Assembly (NCBI GenBank): GCA_032718475.1
Contig: JAUCBJ010001945.1
Coordinates: forward strand, 39,434-103,433
Reading direction: 5' to 3'
From: Nemertoderma westbladi
Lineage: Eukaryota; Xenacoelomorpha; Nemertodermatida; Nemertodermatidae
DNA: 64,000 bases
The position numbers and the translations under genes were made by a program. The notes below the pieces were generated by a model. The model was not told the DNA's origin. It did no database searches and worked only from the letters and a program-made list of their open reading frames with translations. Within the stretch, counting starts at the first letter, position 1, and every line of letters begins with the position of its first letter. This document shows, piece by piece, positions 33,393 to 46,700 of the stretch.

Positions 33393-34487
33393 CTATAAAG
33401 TGCTATTTTATGAACAATGACGTATATAGTTATTATTTCCGCCTTAAAACGCAATAATGTTTATCTTGCCAGCCATTACGAAATAAGATGAATATATATT
33501 ATGTAAGTCTTTATCGTGGTGCAATGCATACTGCTGTACCAGTGTGTGTACTGTATAACACGTTCGTGGGGCTATCGCGCAGGACGAGGCTCAGTTATTA
33601 GATACATATTAAAATTGAGCAATTCTATCCCAAAATCGGTACTAAAGAAATTTAAATAAATAAATAAGAAATTTAACCAAACCGCCTATAAGAATAAATC
33701 AAAGAAGAAAAGAAAGTTTCCCTTACCTTATGCCGATAGTATTAATACTGAAATATTAATTTATCATGTTAATGCCTCAACGAAATCATTTAGCTAATAT
33801 CTAAAGAATCACCATTAAATTCAGCCAATCATTGTGCAAGATAGAGCAAGCTCAGTGGCAGGATGATTGGAATGTTTCCCATCTAATAGGCAATATCAAG
33901 AATGCCAAGGAATGATGAGATTGGAAGTATAGAGTGATGGAATGCATTTTAACTTAATTATGTTTAGATCCATTAAAAACACATTTCTTAAAGCAAATCT
34001 CTTGAACTAATTAAAAACTATACTGGAATGACGAGTGATATCAAAATTGAGTTTACTGTAATTTTCTCCAAATCGTGCGTTGTCTTTTTTTCTGTCATTT
34101 GTATTTTTAAGTTTGAGATATATTTTTATTGATACCGGTACTGGCATAGGCCTAATTAAACAAAACAAACATCAGAACATACATAGAATAAACAAACATA
34201 GAATATTATTGATAGTCGGGGTGTAGTCCTGTAGTATCTGCTGATACCGGTACTGCAGTACTGTGATAGTTATGTGTGTGATAGCTTCATACCGGTACAT
34301 ATACAGATTACAGACAGATATCAGGATATAGGTCTAATTAAACTCCTCCATTGGCTCCTGTTGTCGTTGTCCTTGTGTTGTTGTGTATCTTAGTCTGTTA
34401 GTGTTGTAACCACGGTACCGTACCGTATCGCTACACTGGTCTGCTGGTATTGTAGCCATACGCCAACGCCATCTTGCCATCATCATT
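33393..34487. other. Upstream region of IFT122
   Basis: AT-rich with no coding frame. The last 350 bp before the IFT122 ATG become GC-balanced and hold repeated ACCGGTAC words (34136, 34250, 34291, 34423). This is the probable promoter and 5' UTR. I could not pick out an RFX X-box with confidence. Confidence 0.4.
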
Positions 34488-35882
34488 ATGAAATCGATTC
34501 CTTGTTGGAGCGAGAAAACTGGAGGTTGTATTTACGCAATTTGTTTGAATCCAGATGGTAGCGAACTTTTGGTGACCTCTGGAAGTAAAATAAACATAGT
34601 CAATGTAACGGATGGCAGCGTAATCAAGAGTTTAAAGGGACACAAAGACACGGTACTGTGTCTGTGTTACTCCCGCGATGGTAAACGCTTCGCTTCCGGG
34701 GGTGCCGATCGCGCCGTTATTATTTGGACTTCGGCCTATGAAGGGATTCTCAAGTACACCCACGGCGATTCCATACAGGCGCTCTCATACAACCCGCAGA
34801 CGCACCAGCTCGCCAGCTGCGCAATGTCCGACTTCGGTCTGTGGAGCCCCGAACAGAAATCCGTCTCGAAGCACAAGCTGTCGTCCCGGGTAACATCGTG
34901 CGGTTGGACCAACGACGGTCAGTTCCTCGCGTTGGGTCTCTACGGCGGCGCGGTTAGCGTACGCACCAAGTCGGGCGACGAGCGACTGCGTGTGGAGCGG
35001 GGCGAGCCGGTGTGGTGCGTGGCGTGGAGTCCCGCTAAAGGGGACGGCGACGTGCTGGCCGTCGCCGACTGGGGGAAGAAGCTCTCGATGTATCAACTCA
35101 ACGGGAAGCAGATAGGGAAGGACGTCGTTCTTCTGGGAGACCCGACGTGCCTCAGTTGGTTCCCCAACGGGCAATTCCTCCTAATCGGCTCCTCCGATAA
35201 GAAGCTCTACCTCCACTCCAAGGAAGGAGTCCGTCTGCAGGAGATCCAGTCCCTCCCTGGGTGGCCCTGGTCCGCGGTAGCACATTGCAACTCGCAGACT
35301 CTCGTCTACTCCGCCTGTCAGGAAGGCAGTCTCAGCAGCCACCAGCTAACCTTCAGCGTCGTCCACGGTCTCTACAAGGAGCGCTACGCTTACCGCGACA
35401 ACATGACTGACGTTGTCGTGCAGCACCTGATAACCGATCAAAAGATCAAGATCAAGTGTCGGGAGTTGGTGCAGAAGTTGGCGATCTACCGAGGGAGGTT
35501 GGCGGTGCAGTTGCCAGGACGTCTGGTAGTCTACGAGTTGTACACGGACGACGCCAACGATATGAGTTACAGAGTGAAGGAGCGCATCAACCAGTCCATG
35601 GAGTGTAACCTGCTAGTGGTGGCGAGTCATCATCTCGTTCTGTGCCAGGAGCGGCGACTCCAATGCGTCTCGTTCTTGGGTATCAAGGAGCGGGAATGGA
35701 CTGTGGAATCGACCATCCGTTACGTGAAGGCAATCGGTGGCCCGGTTGGAAGGGAGGGAATCCTACTCGGGTTGAAGTCCGGCTCCGTCCTCAAGATATT
35801 CGTGGACAATCCCTTCCCGGTCCAGATTCTCAAACACAATGTGGGGGTGCGTTGTCTGGATATGAGTCCTTCAAGGAAGCAG
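34488..35882 (+). CDS. IFT122: IFT122, exon 1 (WD40 part)
   Basis: 465 residues from the ATG at 34488 to a donor (CAG|GTAGGT, intron from 35883, phase 0). IFT122 is a core subunit of intraflagellar transport complex A, needed for retrograde transport and for entry of membrane cargo such as GPCRs into cilia. The N-terminal WD40 repeats are clear: LKGHKDTVLCLCYSRDGKRF, FASGGADRAVIIWTS, YNPQTHQLASCA, then SDFGLWSPEQKSVSKHK, a stretch highly conserved in IFT122. A second beta-propeller fills the rest and ends at VRCLDMSPSRKQ. The frame runs open another 78 nt into the intron but loses similarity there. The second exon completes the protein, 1176 residues in total against about 1180-1240 in animals. 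Confidence 0.93.
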
Positions 35883-38800
35883 GTAGGTACATACAGACAG
35901 ATGTTATACTCTAGTCTATACTCACTAACCATGTCCTGGAATACAAGTATAGTGTCTTAATTCAGGCACCAACCCCCCAACCCAACCTATTTTTTGCAAA
36001 TGTTAATGAGATGATTTAAAACTTATATATTTAAATATTCAAACTTTTATCGGGTGATATGTAATTTTTTATGAATTTTATTGAGAAATAACTAAGATAG
36101 ATATGAGCATTCGAAAGAATGTTTTGTATGATATGAGCTGAGCATTTGATCATATTTTTGTATTTCCGCGAGGATATTTATATATTTACAAAACATTCTA
36201 GAACAGTAAATAATATTGGAAAACCCCAATGTGATGCTGATAAACCCATTTCTACTAATTAAGTACCGGTACCGGGTAATCCCAAATGGTCATGTAAAAC
36301 AATTGGAAATTGTTGCGATTGTGGAGTCTGTATTTTTGAGAGATTAACCATTTCAATGTGTTTAGTTACAGTTTATGCTGAATCCGATGAAAATATCACT
36401 TCACACCTATACTCTTGTAGACCTACCCCTAGTGGATAAACTGAGCTGCAAGTAATGCTTAGCAGTCATTGGGTATTCTGCCGGTGCTCTTCCGTTTGTT
36501 TTTTTTTGTAAAATTTTCTATTATTTTATCACATAATATTAATTGCATTATAATATCCAATTATGTCGCTATTTCATGTTTTTGACGTACACCCAGTATT
36601 GTAAATTTTTACTTTATACTTTAACCTCGCAAATTTTCCTTTCATAATTCCCTTCAATTTCTTTAGCTAATAGCGTTGCCCAATCAGGGGGTATAATGAC
36701 TAACAACCATTCTACGTTTACCTCTCACACTAACACGTTCGTGTTAAACGAATTAAAATTGTTTGATTAATTTGACAAATTAATTTCAAAAACACAGCAC
36801 AACACAGCTACAGTATTCCAGAACACAAACAACCAAACAATTATCTAGCATATTCAAGAACACAACTAAACAATTATCTAGCTTATTCCAGAACACAACC
36901 AAACAATTATCTAGCATATTCCAGAACACAACCAAGTACCGGTAATTATCTAGCATATTCAAGAACACAACCAAACAATTATCTTGCTTATAGTTTAGAA
37001 CACAACCCCTGATCTAGCATATTCCAGAAACAACCAAACAATTATCTAGCATATTCCAGAACACAACCAAACAATTATCTAGCATATTCAAGAACACAAC
37101 CAAACAATTATCTAGCATATTCCAGAACACAACCAAACAATTATCTAGCATATTCAAGAACACAACCAAACAATTATCTAGCTTATTCCAGAACACAACC
37201 AAACAATTATCTAGCATATTCCAGTACACAACCAAACAATAATTATCTAGCATATTCCAGAACACAACCAAACAATTATCTAGCATATTCAAGAACACAA
37301 CCAAACAATTATCTAGCCTATTCAAGAACGCAACCAACACAATGATCTAGCATATTCCAGAACACAACCAAACAATAATTATCTAGCATATTCAAGAACA
37401 CAACCTAACAATTATCTGGCATATTCAAGAACACAACCAAACAATTATCTTGCTTATAGTCTAGAACATAACTTTATCTAGCATATTCAAGAAAGCAAAC
37501 AAACAATTATCTAGCATATTCCAGAACACAACCAAACAATTATCTAGCATATTCAAGAACACAACCGAACAATTATCTAGCATATTCAAGAACACAACCA
37601 AATAATTATCTAGCATATTCAAGAACACAACCAAACAATTATCTAGCATATTCAAGAACACAACCAAACAATTATCTAGCTTATTCCAGAACACAACCAA
37701 ACAATTATCTAGCATATTCCAGTACACAACCAAACAATAATTATCTAGCATATTCCAGAACACAACCAAACAATTATCTAGCATATTCAAGAACACAACC
37801 AAACAATTATCTAGCCTATTCAAGAACACAACCAAACAATTATCTAGCATATCCAAGAACACAACCAATCAATTATCTAGCATATTCCAGAACACAACCA
37901 AACAATTATCTAGCATATTCCAGAACAAAACCAAACAAGTATCTAGCATATTCCAGAACACAACCAAACAATTATCTAGCATATTCCAGAACACAACCAA
38001 ACAATTATCTAGCATATTCCAGAACACAACCAAACAATTATCTAGCATATTCCAGAACACAACCAAACAATAATTATCTAGCATATTCCAGAACACAACC
38101 AAACAATTATCTAGCATATTCAAGAACACAACCAAACAATTATCGTGCTTATAGTCTAGAACATAACTTTATCTAGCATATTCAAGAAAGCAAACAAACA
38201 ATTATCTAGCATATTCCAGAACACAACCAAACAATTATCTAGCATATTCCAGAACACAACCGAACAATTATCTAGCATATTCAAGAACACAACCAAACTA
38301 ATTATCTAGCCTATTCAAGAACACAACCACACAATGATCTAGCTATATTCCAGAACACAACCAAACAATAATTATCTAGCATATTCAAGAACACAACCTA
38401 ACAATTATCTAGCATATTCCAGAACACAACCAAACAATTATCTAGCATATTCAAGAACACAACCAAACAATTATCTAGCATATTCCAGAACACAACTAAA
38501 CATAATTATCTAGCATATTCCAGAACACAACCATTCAATTATCTAGCATATTCCAGAACACAACCAAACAATTATCTAGCATATTCAAGAACACTACCAA
38601 ACAATTATCTAGCATATTCCAGAACACAACCAAACAATTATCTAGCCATATTCCAGAACACAACCAAACAATTATCTAGCATATTCCAGAACAAAACCAA
38701 ACAATTATCTAGCATATTCCAGAACACAACCAAACAATTATCTAGCATATTCCAGAACACAACCAAACAATTATCTAGCATATTCCAGAACACAACCAAA

Positions 38801-41042
38801 CAATTATCTAGCATATTCCAGAACACAACCAAACAATTATCTAGCATATTCCAGAACACAACCAAACAATTATCTAGCATATTCCAGAACACAACCAAAC
38901 AATTATCTAGCATATTCAAGAACACAACCAAACTAATTATCTAGCATATTCCAGAACACAACCAAACAATAATTATCTAGCATATTCCAGAACACAACCA
39001 AACAATTATCTAGCATATTCCAGAACACAACCAAACAATTATCTAGCATATTCAAGAACACAACCAAACAATTATCTAGCATATTCCAGAACACAACCAA
39101 ACAATAATTATCTAGCATATTCCAGAACACAACCAAACAATTATCTAGCATATTCCAGAACACAACCAAACAATTATCTAGCATATTCAAGAACATAACC
39201 AAACAATTATCTAGCATATTCCAGAACACAACCAAACAATAATATCTAGCATATTCCAGAACACAACCAAACAATAATTATCTAGCATATTCAAGAACAC
39301 AACCAAACAATAATTATCTAGCATATTCCAGAACACAACCAAACAATAATTATCTAGCATATTCCAGAACACAACCAAACAATTATCTAGCATATTCAAG
39401 AACATAACCAAACAATTATCTAACATATTCCAGAACACAACCAAACAATAATTCTACCATATTCCAGAACACAACCAAACAATAATTATCTAGCATATTC
39501 CAGAACACAACCAAACAATTATCTAGCATATTCCAGAACACAACCAAACAATTATCTAGCATATCCAAGAACACAACCAATCAATTATCTAGCATATTCC
39601 AGAACACAACCAAACAATTATCTAGCATATTCCAGAACAAAACCAAACAAGTATCTAGCATATTCCAGAACACAACCAAACAATTATCTAGCATATTCAA
39701 AAATACAACCAATCAATTATCTAGCATATTCATGAACACAACCAATCAATTATCTAGCATATTCCAGAACACAACCAAACAATTATCTAGCATATTCCAG
39801 AACACAACCAAACAATTATCTTGCATATTCCAGAACACAACTTCATCTAGCATATTCAAGAACACAACCTAACAATTATCTAGCATATTCCAGAACACAA
39901 CCAAACAATTATCTAGCATATTCGAGAACATAACCAAACAGTTATCTACCATATTCCAGAACATAACCAAACAATTATCTAGCATATTCAAGAACACAAC
40001 CAATCAAATATCTAGCATATTCCAGAACACAACCAAACAATTATCTAGCATATTCCAGAACACAACCAAACAATAATTATCTAGCATATTCAAGAACACA
40101 ACCAAACAATTATCTAGCATATTCCAGAACACAACCAATCAATTATCTTGCATATTCCAGAAAACAACCAAACAATTATCTAGCATATTCCTGAACACAA
40201 CCAAACAATAATTATTTCGCATATTCCTTAACACAACCAAACAATAATTATCTAGCATATTCAAGAACCCAACCAATCAATTATCTAGCATATTCCAGAA
40301 CACAACCAATCAATTATCTTGCATATTCCAGAACACAACCAAACAATAATTATCTAGCATATTCCAGAACACAACCAAACAATTATCTAGCATATTCCAG
40401 AACACAACCAAACAATTATCTAGCATATTCCAGAACACAACCAAACAATTATCAGCATATTCAAGAACACAACCAAACAATTATCTAGCATATTCCAGAA
40501 CACAACCAAACAATTATCTAGCATATTCCAGAACACAACCAAACTAATTATCTAGCATATTCCAGAACACAATCAAACAATTATCTAGCATATTCCAGAA
40601 CACAACCAAACAATTATCTAGCATATTCCAGAACACAACCAAACTAATTATCTAGCATATTCCAGAACACAATCAAACAATTATCTAGCATATTCCAAAA
40701 CAATTTTCTAGCGTATTCCAGAACAGACAATCAAAATAATTATCTAGCATATTCCAGAACACAATCAAACAATTATCTAGCATATTCCAGAACACAACCA
40801 AACAAGTATCTAGCATATTCCAGAACACAACCAAATATTTATTTAGCATATTCCAGAACACAACTAGGTATCGATCGAGCACAAACCCGGACCACCTGTC
40901 GCTTATATTTTTGCCGTAAAGTGTTAGGTACCAGTTGTTGTCTTGTTTTATTTATTTTTAATAAAACTTAGGGAATACATTAAATGGTATTGCTAATACA
41001 CACATGTGCAATGTTATACATGTTTGTTTATATTGTTAATAG
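35883..41042 (+). other. Single IFT122 intron (5.2 kb)
   Basis: Bounded by GTAGGT at 35883 and TTAATAG ending at 41042, phase 0 on both sides. The first 240 bp carries a dispersed repeat (CATGTCCTGGAATA at 35929, also at 27698). 36150-36790 is AT-rich without features. 36790-40870 is a 33-bp minisatellite. A short AT-rich stretch precedes the acceptor. Confidence 0.85.
36790..40870. repeat. 33-bp minisatellite in the IFT122 intron
   Basis: Roughly 120 copies of CCAAACAATTATCTAGCATA followed by TTCCAGAACACAA, with TTCAAGAA and +3-bp (CAATAATTATC) variants. Blocks of several units recur (for example around 37140-37340 and 37670-37830), showing segmental duplication inside the array. Because 33 is divisible by 3, the minus strand has long open frames (VVFWNMLDNCL repeats); they are not genes. 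Confidence 0.97.
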
Positions 41043-43178
41043 GTTGCCATAGTTGATGAGCAGAGCACGCTGTATGTGTACGACATAGCCACCGGCAAAG
41101 TGGCATTCCAGGAGGCCAACGCCACATCAGTGGCCTTCAACACCCACAACGAAGACATGTTGTGTTACAGCGGGGGAGGAGTCCTCAACATCAAGGCGGG
41201 TAACTTTCCGGTCCACAAACAGAAGCTTCATGGCTTCGTTGTCGGATTCTCCGGCTCTAAGATCTTCTGCCTTCAGCTGTTCTCGATGAGTTGCGTTGAC
41301 GTGCCCCAGGGCGAGGCGATGCACCAGTACCTGGAGGAGGGTAACTTCGCGAAGGCCTATAGGATCGCGTGTCTGGGGGTCACCGACTCCGACTGGCGGG
41401 GTCTCGCCCTCCAGTCCCTCGAGGGGATGGATCTCGAGGTCGCGAAGAAGGCCTTCATCCGTGTCCGGGACCTCAGGTACTTGGAGTTGATTTACGGTCT
41501 CGAGGAGAAGGTAAAACGCGGGGACACCAGCAACGAGCAGCTATTGGGCGATATTCTATCCAATCAGGGGCGTTTCCACGAGGCGGCTAAGTATTACAAG
41601 AAGGCGGGGCGAGGTAACGTCGCCATGGCGATGTACACGGACCTCAAGATGTTCGAGTTGGCCAAGGAGTTTATGGGTTCCGGCGACGTTATCGATAAGA
41701 AGCAGCTGCTGGCGAAGCAGGCCGATTGGGCGAAGTCGACCAAGTCCTTGAAGTCGGCGGCTGAGATGTACCTGAGTGCGGGGGAGACGTTGAAAGCGAT
41801 CGATATAATCGGGGAGAACGGCTGGACGGACATGTTGGTGGACGTGGCCCGTCGACTGGACAAGGCGGAGCGGGAGGCCCTCCTGCTCTGCGCCAAGTAC
41901 CTCACGCGGGCCCAGGAGTACGGCTTTGTCGCGGAGGTTTACACCAAGTTGGGCGAGACGCGACTGCTGGTCGAGTTGCAGGTGCTCGCGGAGAACTGGG
42001 AGGACGCCTTCCAGATGGCGGGAAAGTTCCCCGAGTACCGGGACGCGGTTTACCTGCCGTACGCGCGGTGGCTCGCCGAGAGCGACAAGTTTGAGGAAGC
42101 GCAAGCCGCCTTCCACAAAGCGGGGAAACAGCAGGAGGCGGTGCGGTTCCTGGAGACGTTAACGTTGAACGCAGTGCAGGAATGCCGGTACAACGACGCC
42201 GGTTACTACTACTGGAAACTCTCCATCCAATGTCTCGATCTCGCCGCTTCGCTCGAGGATTTACGTTTCGCTATGTTGGATAAATTCACGCTCTACCAGC
42301 GTTACGCCTCCATCTACTACTCGTTCCACACACTCTACCGGTCCATAGAGGAACCCTTCACCTCCGAGTCCCCGGAGACTCTGTTCAACATCGCCCATTA
42401 CCTCCACCAGGAGCTGCTGGACGGTGTCGACCCGCCCCAGGGTATCTCCCGCGTCTACCTCCTCTACGCGCTCAGCAAACACGCCAAGAACCTCGGCGCG
42501 TACAAGCTGGCGCGCGCGGTGTACGAGCGGCTCCAGAAGCTGCGCGTCCCGTTGCGCCTCCAGGACCTGGTGGACCTCGGCTCCGTCACGGTCCGCTCCA
42601 AACCCTTCCAGGACCACGAGGACCTCCTCCCGATGTGCTACCGCTGCTCCACGACCAACCCCCTCGTCAACCCCGCCGGTAACCTCTGTATCAACTGCGG
42701 CCAACCCTTCGTCTACTCCTACTCGAGCTACGAGATACTCCCGCTGGTCGAGTTCAAACTCGGCGAGGGAATCAGCGACGAAACCGCCTTGAATCTCCTG
42801 GAACTCGAGCCGAATTCGGTGGAGACGGCCCAGTGGAAGGAGAGTCAGACGGAGGGGTACGAGTCGCTGACGTTGGACGCACCCAGCGCACCCGTCGGGT
42901 TGACCCAGGAGGTGGACCCGTTCCGTCTGCCCCCCGGTTCCGTGGATTCCTTCTCTCCGGTTGTGGTCGGAACGTCGACGCTCCGGAAACTCTCCCGTTC
43001 CGAGGTTCTCGTTCGCCGATGGCCCTTCCCGCTCCGCTACCAGTTCTACCGCTCCGCCCTTCCCGATATCCCCATCACTCTCTGTTCTTCCTGCAATATG
43101 ATGTTTATTACGGACGACTACGAGCTCCTTACTCTACAGAAAGGTCATTGCCCTTTCTGCCGCGTCCCGGTCGTTTAG
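41043..43178 (+). CDS. IFT122: IFT122, exon 2 (TPR-like and zinc-binding part)
   Basis: 711 residues from the acceptor at 41042/41043 to the TAG at 43176-43178. It begins VAIVDEQSTLYVYDI, completing the second propeller, with conserved GGGVLNIKAGNFPVHKQKL and GFVVGFSGSKIFCL. Then come helical-hairpin (TPR-like) repeats that dock on other IFT-A subunits: ACLGVTDSDWRGLAL, KKAFIRVRDLRYLELI, FHEAAKYYKKAG, AEMYLSAGETLKAIDI, LDKAEREALLLCAKYL. The C-terminus has two Cys-pair zinc-binding units, CYRCSTTNP...CINCGQPF and CSSCNMMF...CPFCRVPV. Strongly GC-rich, up to the edges of the AT-rich flanks. Ciliary, cytoplasmic. Confidence 0.95.
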   Translation, partial: VAIVDEQSTLYVYDIATGKVAFQEANATSVAFNTHNEDMLCYSGGGVLNIKAGNFPVHKQKLHGFVVGFSGSKIFCLQLFSMSCVDVPQGEAMHQYLEEGNFAKAYRIACLGVTDSDWRGLALQSLEGMDLEVAKKAFIRVRDLRYLELIYGLEEKVKRGDTSNEQLLGDILSNQGRFHEAAKYYKKAGRGNVAMAMYTDLKMFELAKEFMGSGDVIDKKQLLAKQADWAKSTKSLKSAAEMYLSAGETLKAIDIIGENGWTDMLVDVARRLDKAEREALLLCAKYLTRAQEYGFVAEVYTKLGETRLLVELQVLAENWEDAFQMAGKFPEYRDAVYLPYARWLAESDKFEEAQAAFHKAGKQQEAVRFLETLTLNAVQECRYNDAGYYYWKLSIQCLDLAASLEDLRFAMLDKFTLYQRYASIYYSFHTLYRSIEEPFTSESPETLFNIAHYLHQELLDGVDPPQGISRVYLLYALSKHAKNLGAYKLARAVYERLQKLRVPLRLQDLVDLGSVTVRSKPFQDHEDLLPMCYRCSTTNPLVNPAGNLCINCGQPFVYSYSSYEILPLVEFKLGEGISDETALNLLELEPNSVETAQWKESQTEGYESLTLDAPSAPVGLTQEVDPFRLPPGSVDSFSPVVVGTSTLRKLSRSEVLVRRWPFPLRYQFYRSALPDIPITLCSSCNMMFITDDYELLTLQKGHCPFCRVPVV

Positions 43179-43336
43179 ACCTGCCATTCCAGCCAAGTCA
43201 CTAACTCTGGGAACATTAAACATGTCTCACATTCCTTGTAATATTATTTAAATTATTTATAAGCGTTCGCATAATAATATGACAACCTAATTGTAACTGA
43301 ATTCGATTATTTATAATAATAATTTATATAATATAT

Positions 43337-43342
43337 AATAAA
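43337..43342 (+). terminator. Polyadenylation signal of IFT122
   Basis: First AATAAA downstream of the stop, 159 bp away and followed by a T-run. Confidence 0.5.
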
Positions 43343-44399
43343 ATTTTTTTTATAAATAATATTCTCCTTAATATTTTGTAAACATGGTAGTTGGTTGTGT
43401 AAATAACATTCGTAATATTTTGTTAATTTTTTCTTATTTTTTGTGTGATGTTGTAAATATTTCATATTTTGTTGTCGTGAGTTTATCGTATTAAAAATAT
43501 TTTAATGTTTTTTGTTATGTTACAATAACATTGAAGAGCTTGTTCTTTGTAGACTTAAGCGTAAGTTAGATCTGTTATTATAAATCAATTTAACTAAAAT
43601 ATATAACCAATATCGCAATATATGAATTATTGTTACGAATAATGATAAAAAACTCGACTCATATGATAATTCTTACACCGCGCCGTGGCCACATTGCAAA
43701 CTAGTAGTCGAGCGGTGCGTGGTGTAAGTGTTATCCAGAGACCTGGTGTCGTCAGCAGTTAGAGCCCATCATGGGCTGCCGTAGAGCAACACAGGCTCCA
43801 CTGCTGCACGGAAAAGGCGCACCTTCACCCCCAGCAGTACCTCAGTAGACAACAATGTTCGAATACACCTCAAAATCGGTAGAAATAGGAAGTAATCAAT
43901 AGGATTGCATTGATTTTTCTTGTTTTTACCGGCGAAAATGTCAAATAAAATATTTTTGGTGGAATTTCTTAAATTGTATTTATTACATATATTGAAAGAG
44001 CACCGACATAGAAAAGGTTTGCACGTAATTTGAGCCAAATCCATTCACACACTTAAAAGTTATTGCAACTTAGGTGTCTGCAAGGCGTGTAGTTTTTATG
44101 TAGTTAAGCGGTTCTCTAGTTACGTAATAAATATTCGAGAACACTAAATTATTAAACATTGAATAAAGTCAGGAGTTGAGGAGTAAAATTTTTTGAATCG
44201 CGGTAACTTTGGACGCAATGCAGTAAAATACATCTCAATTTACAGTTCAATTCTCTCGACCCTTAATTTCCCTCGCTCACGCTCAATATATAAAATGCCT
44301 CGATAATAGTGAAACTCAACTCAACTTTTTAACCCATGTAATAAATACGTTGTTTGATGTATGAACAATGTAAATATCGTAGTTGTTATCATAATCAAG
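43343..44399. other. AT-rich intergenic DNA with LINE and other repeat relics
   Basis: No gene. The minus strand at about 43765-43850 encodes a short LINE relic (VRLFRAAVEPVLLYGS) matching the region after the RT domain of the LINE at 46.8-48.6 kb. A dispersed repeat at 44247-44350 (CTCTCGACCCTT, TATAAAATGCCTCG, CCCATGTAATAAATA) recurs at 60465-60575. Confidence 0.6.
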
Positions 44400-44754
44400 T
44401 GTGAGTAGATACCGATTCTGTCGGATCGGGATCGGTCGATCTGTGGTTCGGACAACATAATTGTGACTGCAGAGATCAGACTCAGTTTGAGAGCCAGCAA
44501 ACCCAGGACAAGCAAGCAAATCAAATATGACTGGGAGAAACTCAGAACTGACAATGCTGTAAAGGATGCTTATACAGTAGAAGTTCAAAACCGCTTTGAA
44601 GCACTTCAGTCAATGGATGAAGACCAATCCACCAATTCAATATACCAGAATATAATAACAGCTCACAATGAATCAGCTAAGAGGCATATCCCCCAGAAAC
44701 CCAAACGAAAACAGTATGTGCCATGGCAAAACTCTGAGGTTAGAAGCGTATGGA

Positions 44755-46700
44755 AACCCATATGGACAATATATGCTAGCAGATACTAACCCATAGGGAC
44801 GGACAATATATGCTAGCAGATACTAACCCATAGGGACGGACAATATATGCTAGCAGATACTAACCCATAGGGACGGACAATATATGCTAGCAGATACTAA
44901 CCCTCTAACCCATATGGACAATATATGCTAGCAGATACTAACCCATAGGGACGGACAATATATGCTAGCAGATACTAACCCATATGGACAATATATGCTA
45001 GCAGATACTAACCCATAGGGACGGACAATATATGCTAGCAGATACTAACCCTCTAGGACAATATATGCTAGCAGATACTAACCCTCTAGGACAATATATG
45101 CTAGCAGATACTAACCCTCTAGGACAATATCAGCTAGCAGATACTAACCCTCTAGGACAATATCTGCTAGCAGATACTCACCCTCTAGGACAATATCTGC
45201 TAGCAGATACTAACCCATATGGACAATATATGCTAGCAGATACTAACCCATAGGGACGGACAATATATGCTAGCAGATACTCACCCTCTAGGACAATATC
45301 TGCTAGCAGATACTAACCCATATGGACAATATATGCTAGAAGATACTAACCCTCTAGGACAATATCTGCTAGCAGATACTAACCCTCTAGGACAATATCT
45401 GCTAGCAGATACTAACCCTCTAGGACAATATCTGCTAGCAGATACTAACCCTCTAGGACAATATCTGCTAGCAGATACTAACCCATATGGACAATATATG
45501 CTAGCAGATACTAACCCTCTAGGACAATATCTGCTAGCAGATACTAACCCTCTAGGACAATATCTGCTAGCAGATACTAACCCATATGGACAATATATGC
45601 TAGAAGATACTAACCCTCTAGGACAATATATGCTAGCAGATACTAACCCTCTAGGACAATATCTGCTAGCAGATACTAACCCATATGGACAATATATGCT
45701 AGAAGATACTAACCCTCTAGGACAATATATGCTAGCAGATACTAACCCTCTAGGACAATATCTGCTAGCAGATACTAACCCATATGGACAATATATGCTA
45801 GAAGATACTAACCCTCTAGGACAATATCTGCTAGCAGATACTAACCCTCTAGGACAATATGTGCTAGCAGATACTAACCCTCTAGGACAATATCTGCTAG
45901 CAGATACTAACCCTCTAGGACAATATCTGCTAGCAGATACTAACCCATATGGACAATATATGCTAGCAGATACTAACCCTCTAGGACAATATCTGCTAGC
46001 AGATACTAACCCTCTAGGACAATATCTGCTAGCAGATACTAACCCATAGGGACGGACAATATATGCTAGCAGATACTAACCCTCTAGGACAATATATGCT
46101 AGCAGATACTAACCCTCTAGGACAATATCTGCTAGCAGATACTAACCCTCTAGGACAATATATGCTAGCAGATACTAACCCTCTAGGACAATATCTGCTA
46201 GCAGATACTAACCCTCTAGGACAATATCTGCTAGCAGATACTAACCCATATGGACAATATATGCTAGAAGATATGCTAGAAGATACTAACCCTCTAGGAC
46301 AATATCTGCTAGCATATACTAACCCTCTAGGACAATATCTGCTAGCAGATACTAACCCATAGGGACGGACAATATATGCTAGCAGATACTAACCCATATG
46401 GACGGACAATATATGCTAGCAGATACTAACCCTCTAGGACAATATCTGCTAGCAGATACTAACCCATAGGGACGGAAAATATATGCTAGCAGATACTAAC
46501 CCTCTAGGACAATATCTGCTAGCAGATACTAACCCATATGGACAATATATGCTAGCAGATACTAACCCTCTAGGACAATATCTGCTAGCAGATACTAACC
46601 CTCTAGGACAATATCTGCTAGCAGATACTAACCCACTAGGACAATATATGTTAGCAGATACTAACCCTCTAGGGCAATATATGCTAACAGATACCTGCTA
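44755..46700. repeat. 33/37-bp array grown from LINE coding sequence
   Basis: About 57 units of GCTAGCAGATACTAACCCTC followed by TAGGACAATATCT (33 bp), with CCCATATGGACAAT variants (33 bp) and CCCATAGGGACGGACAAT variants (37 bp). The unit matches the LINE sequence at the point of interruption (GGACAATATATGCTAGCAGATAC). The 33-bp units give open frames (LADTNPLGQYL), the longest 260 residues; the 37-bp units shift the frame. Not a gene. Confidence 0.95.

Noticed and set aside
36786-40882. Long minus-strand frames with VVFWNMLDNCL repeats
   Set aside because: They follow from the 33-bp period of the IFT122 intron array; no non-repeat coding sequence is attached.
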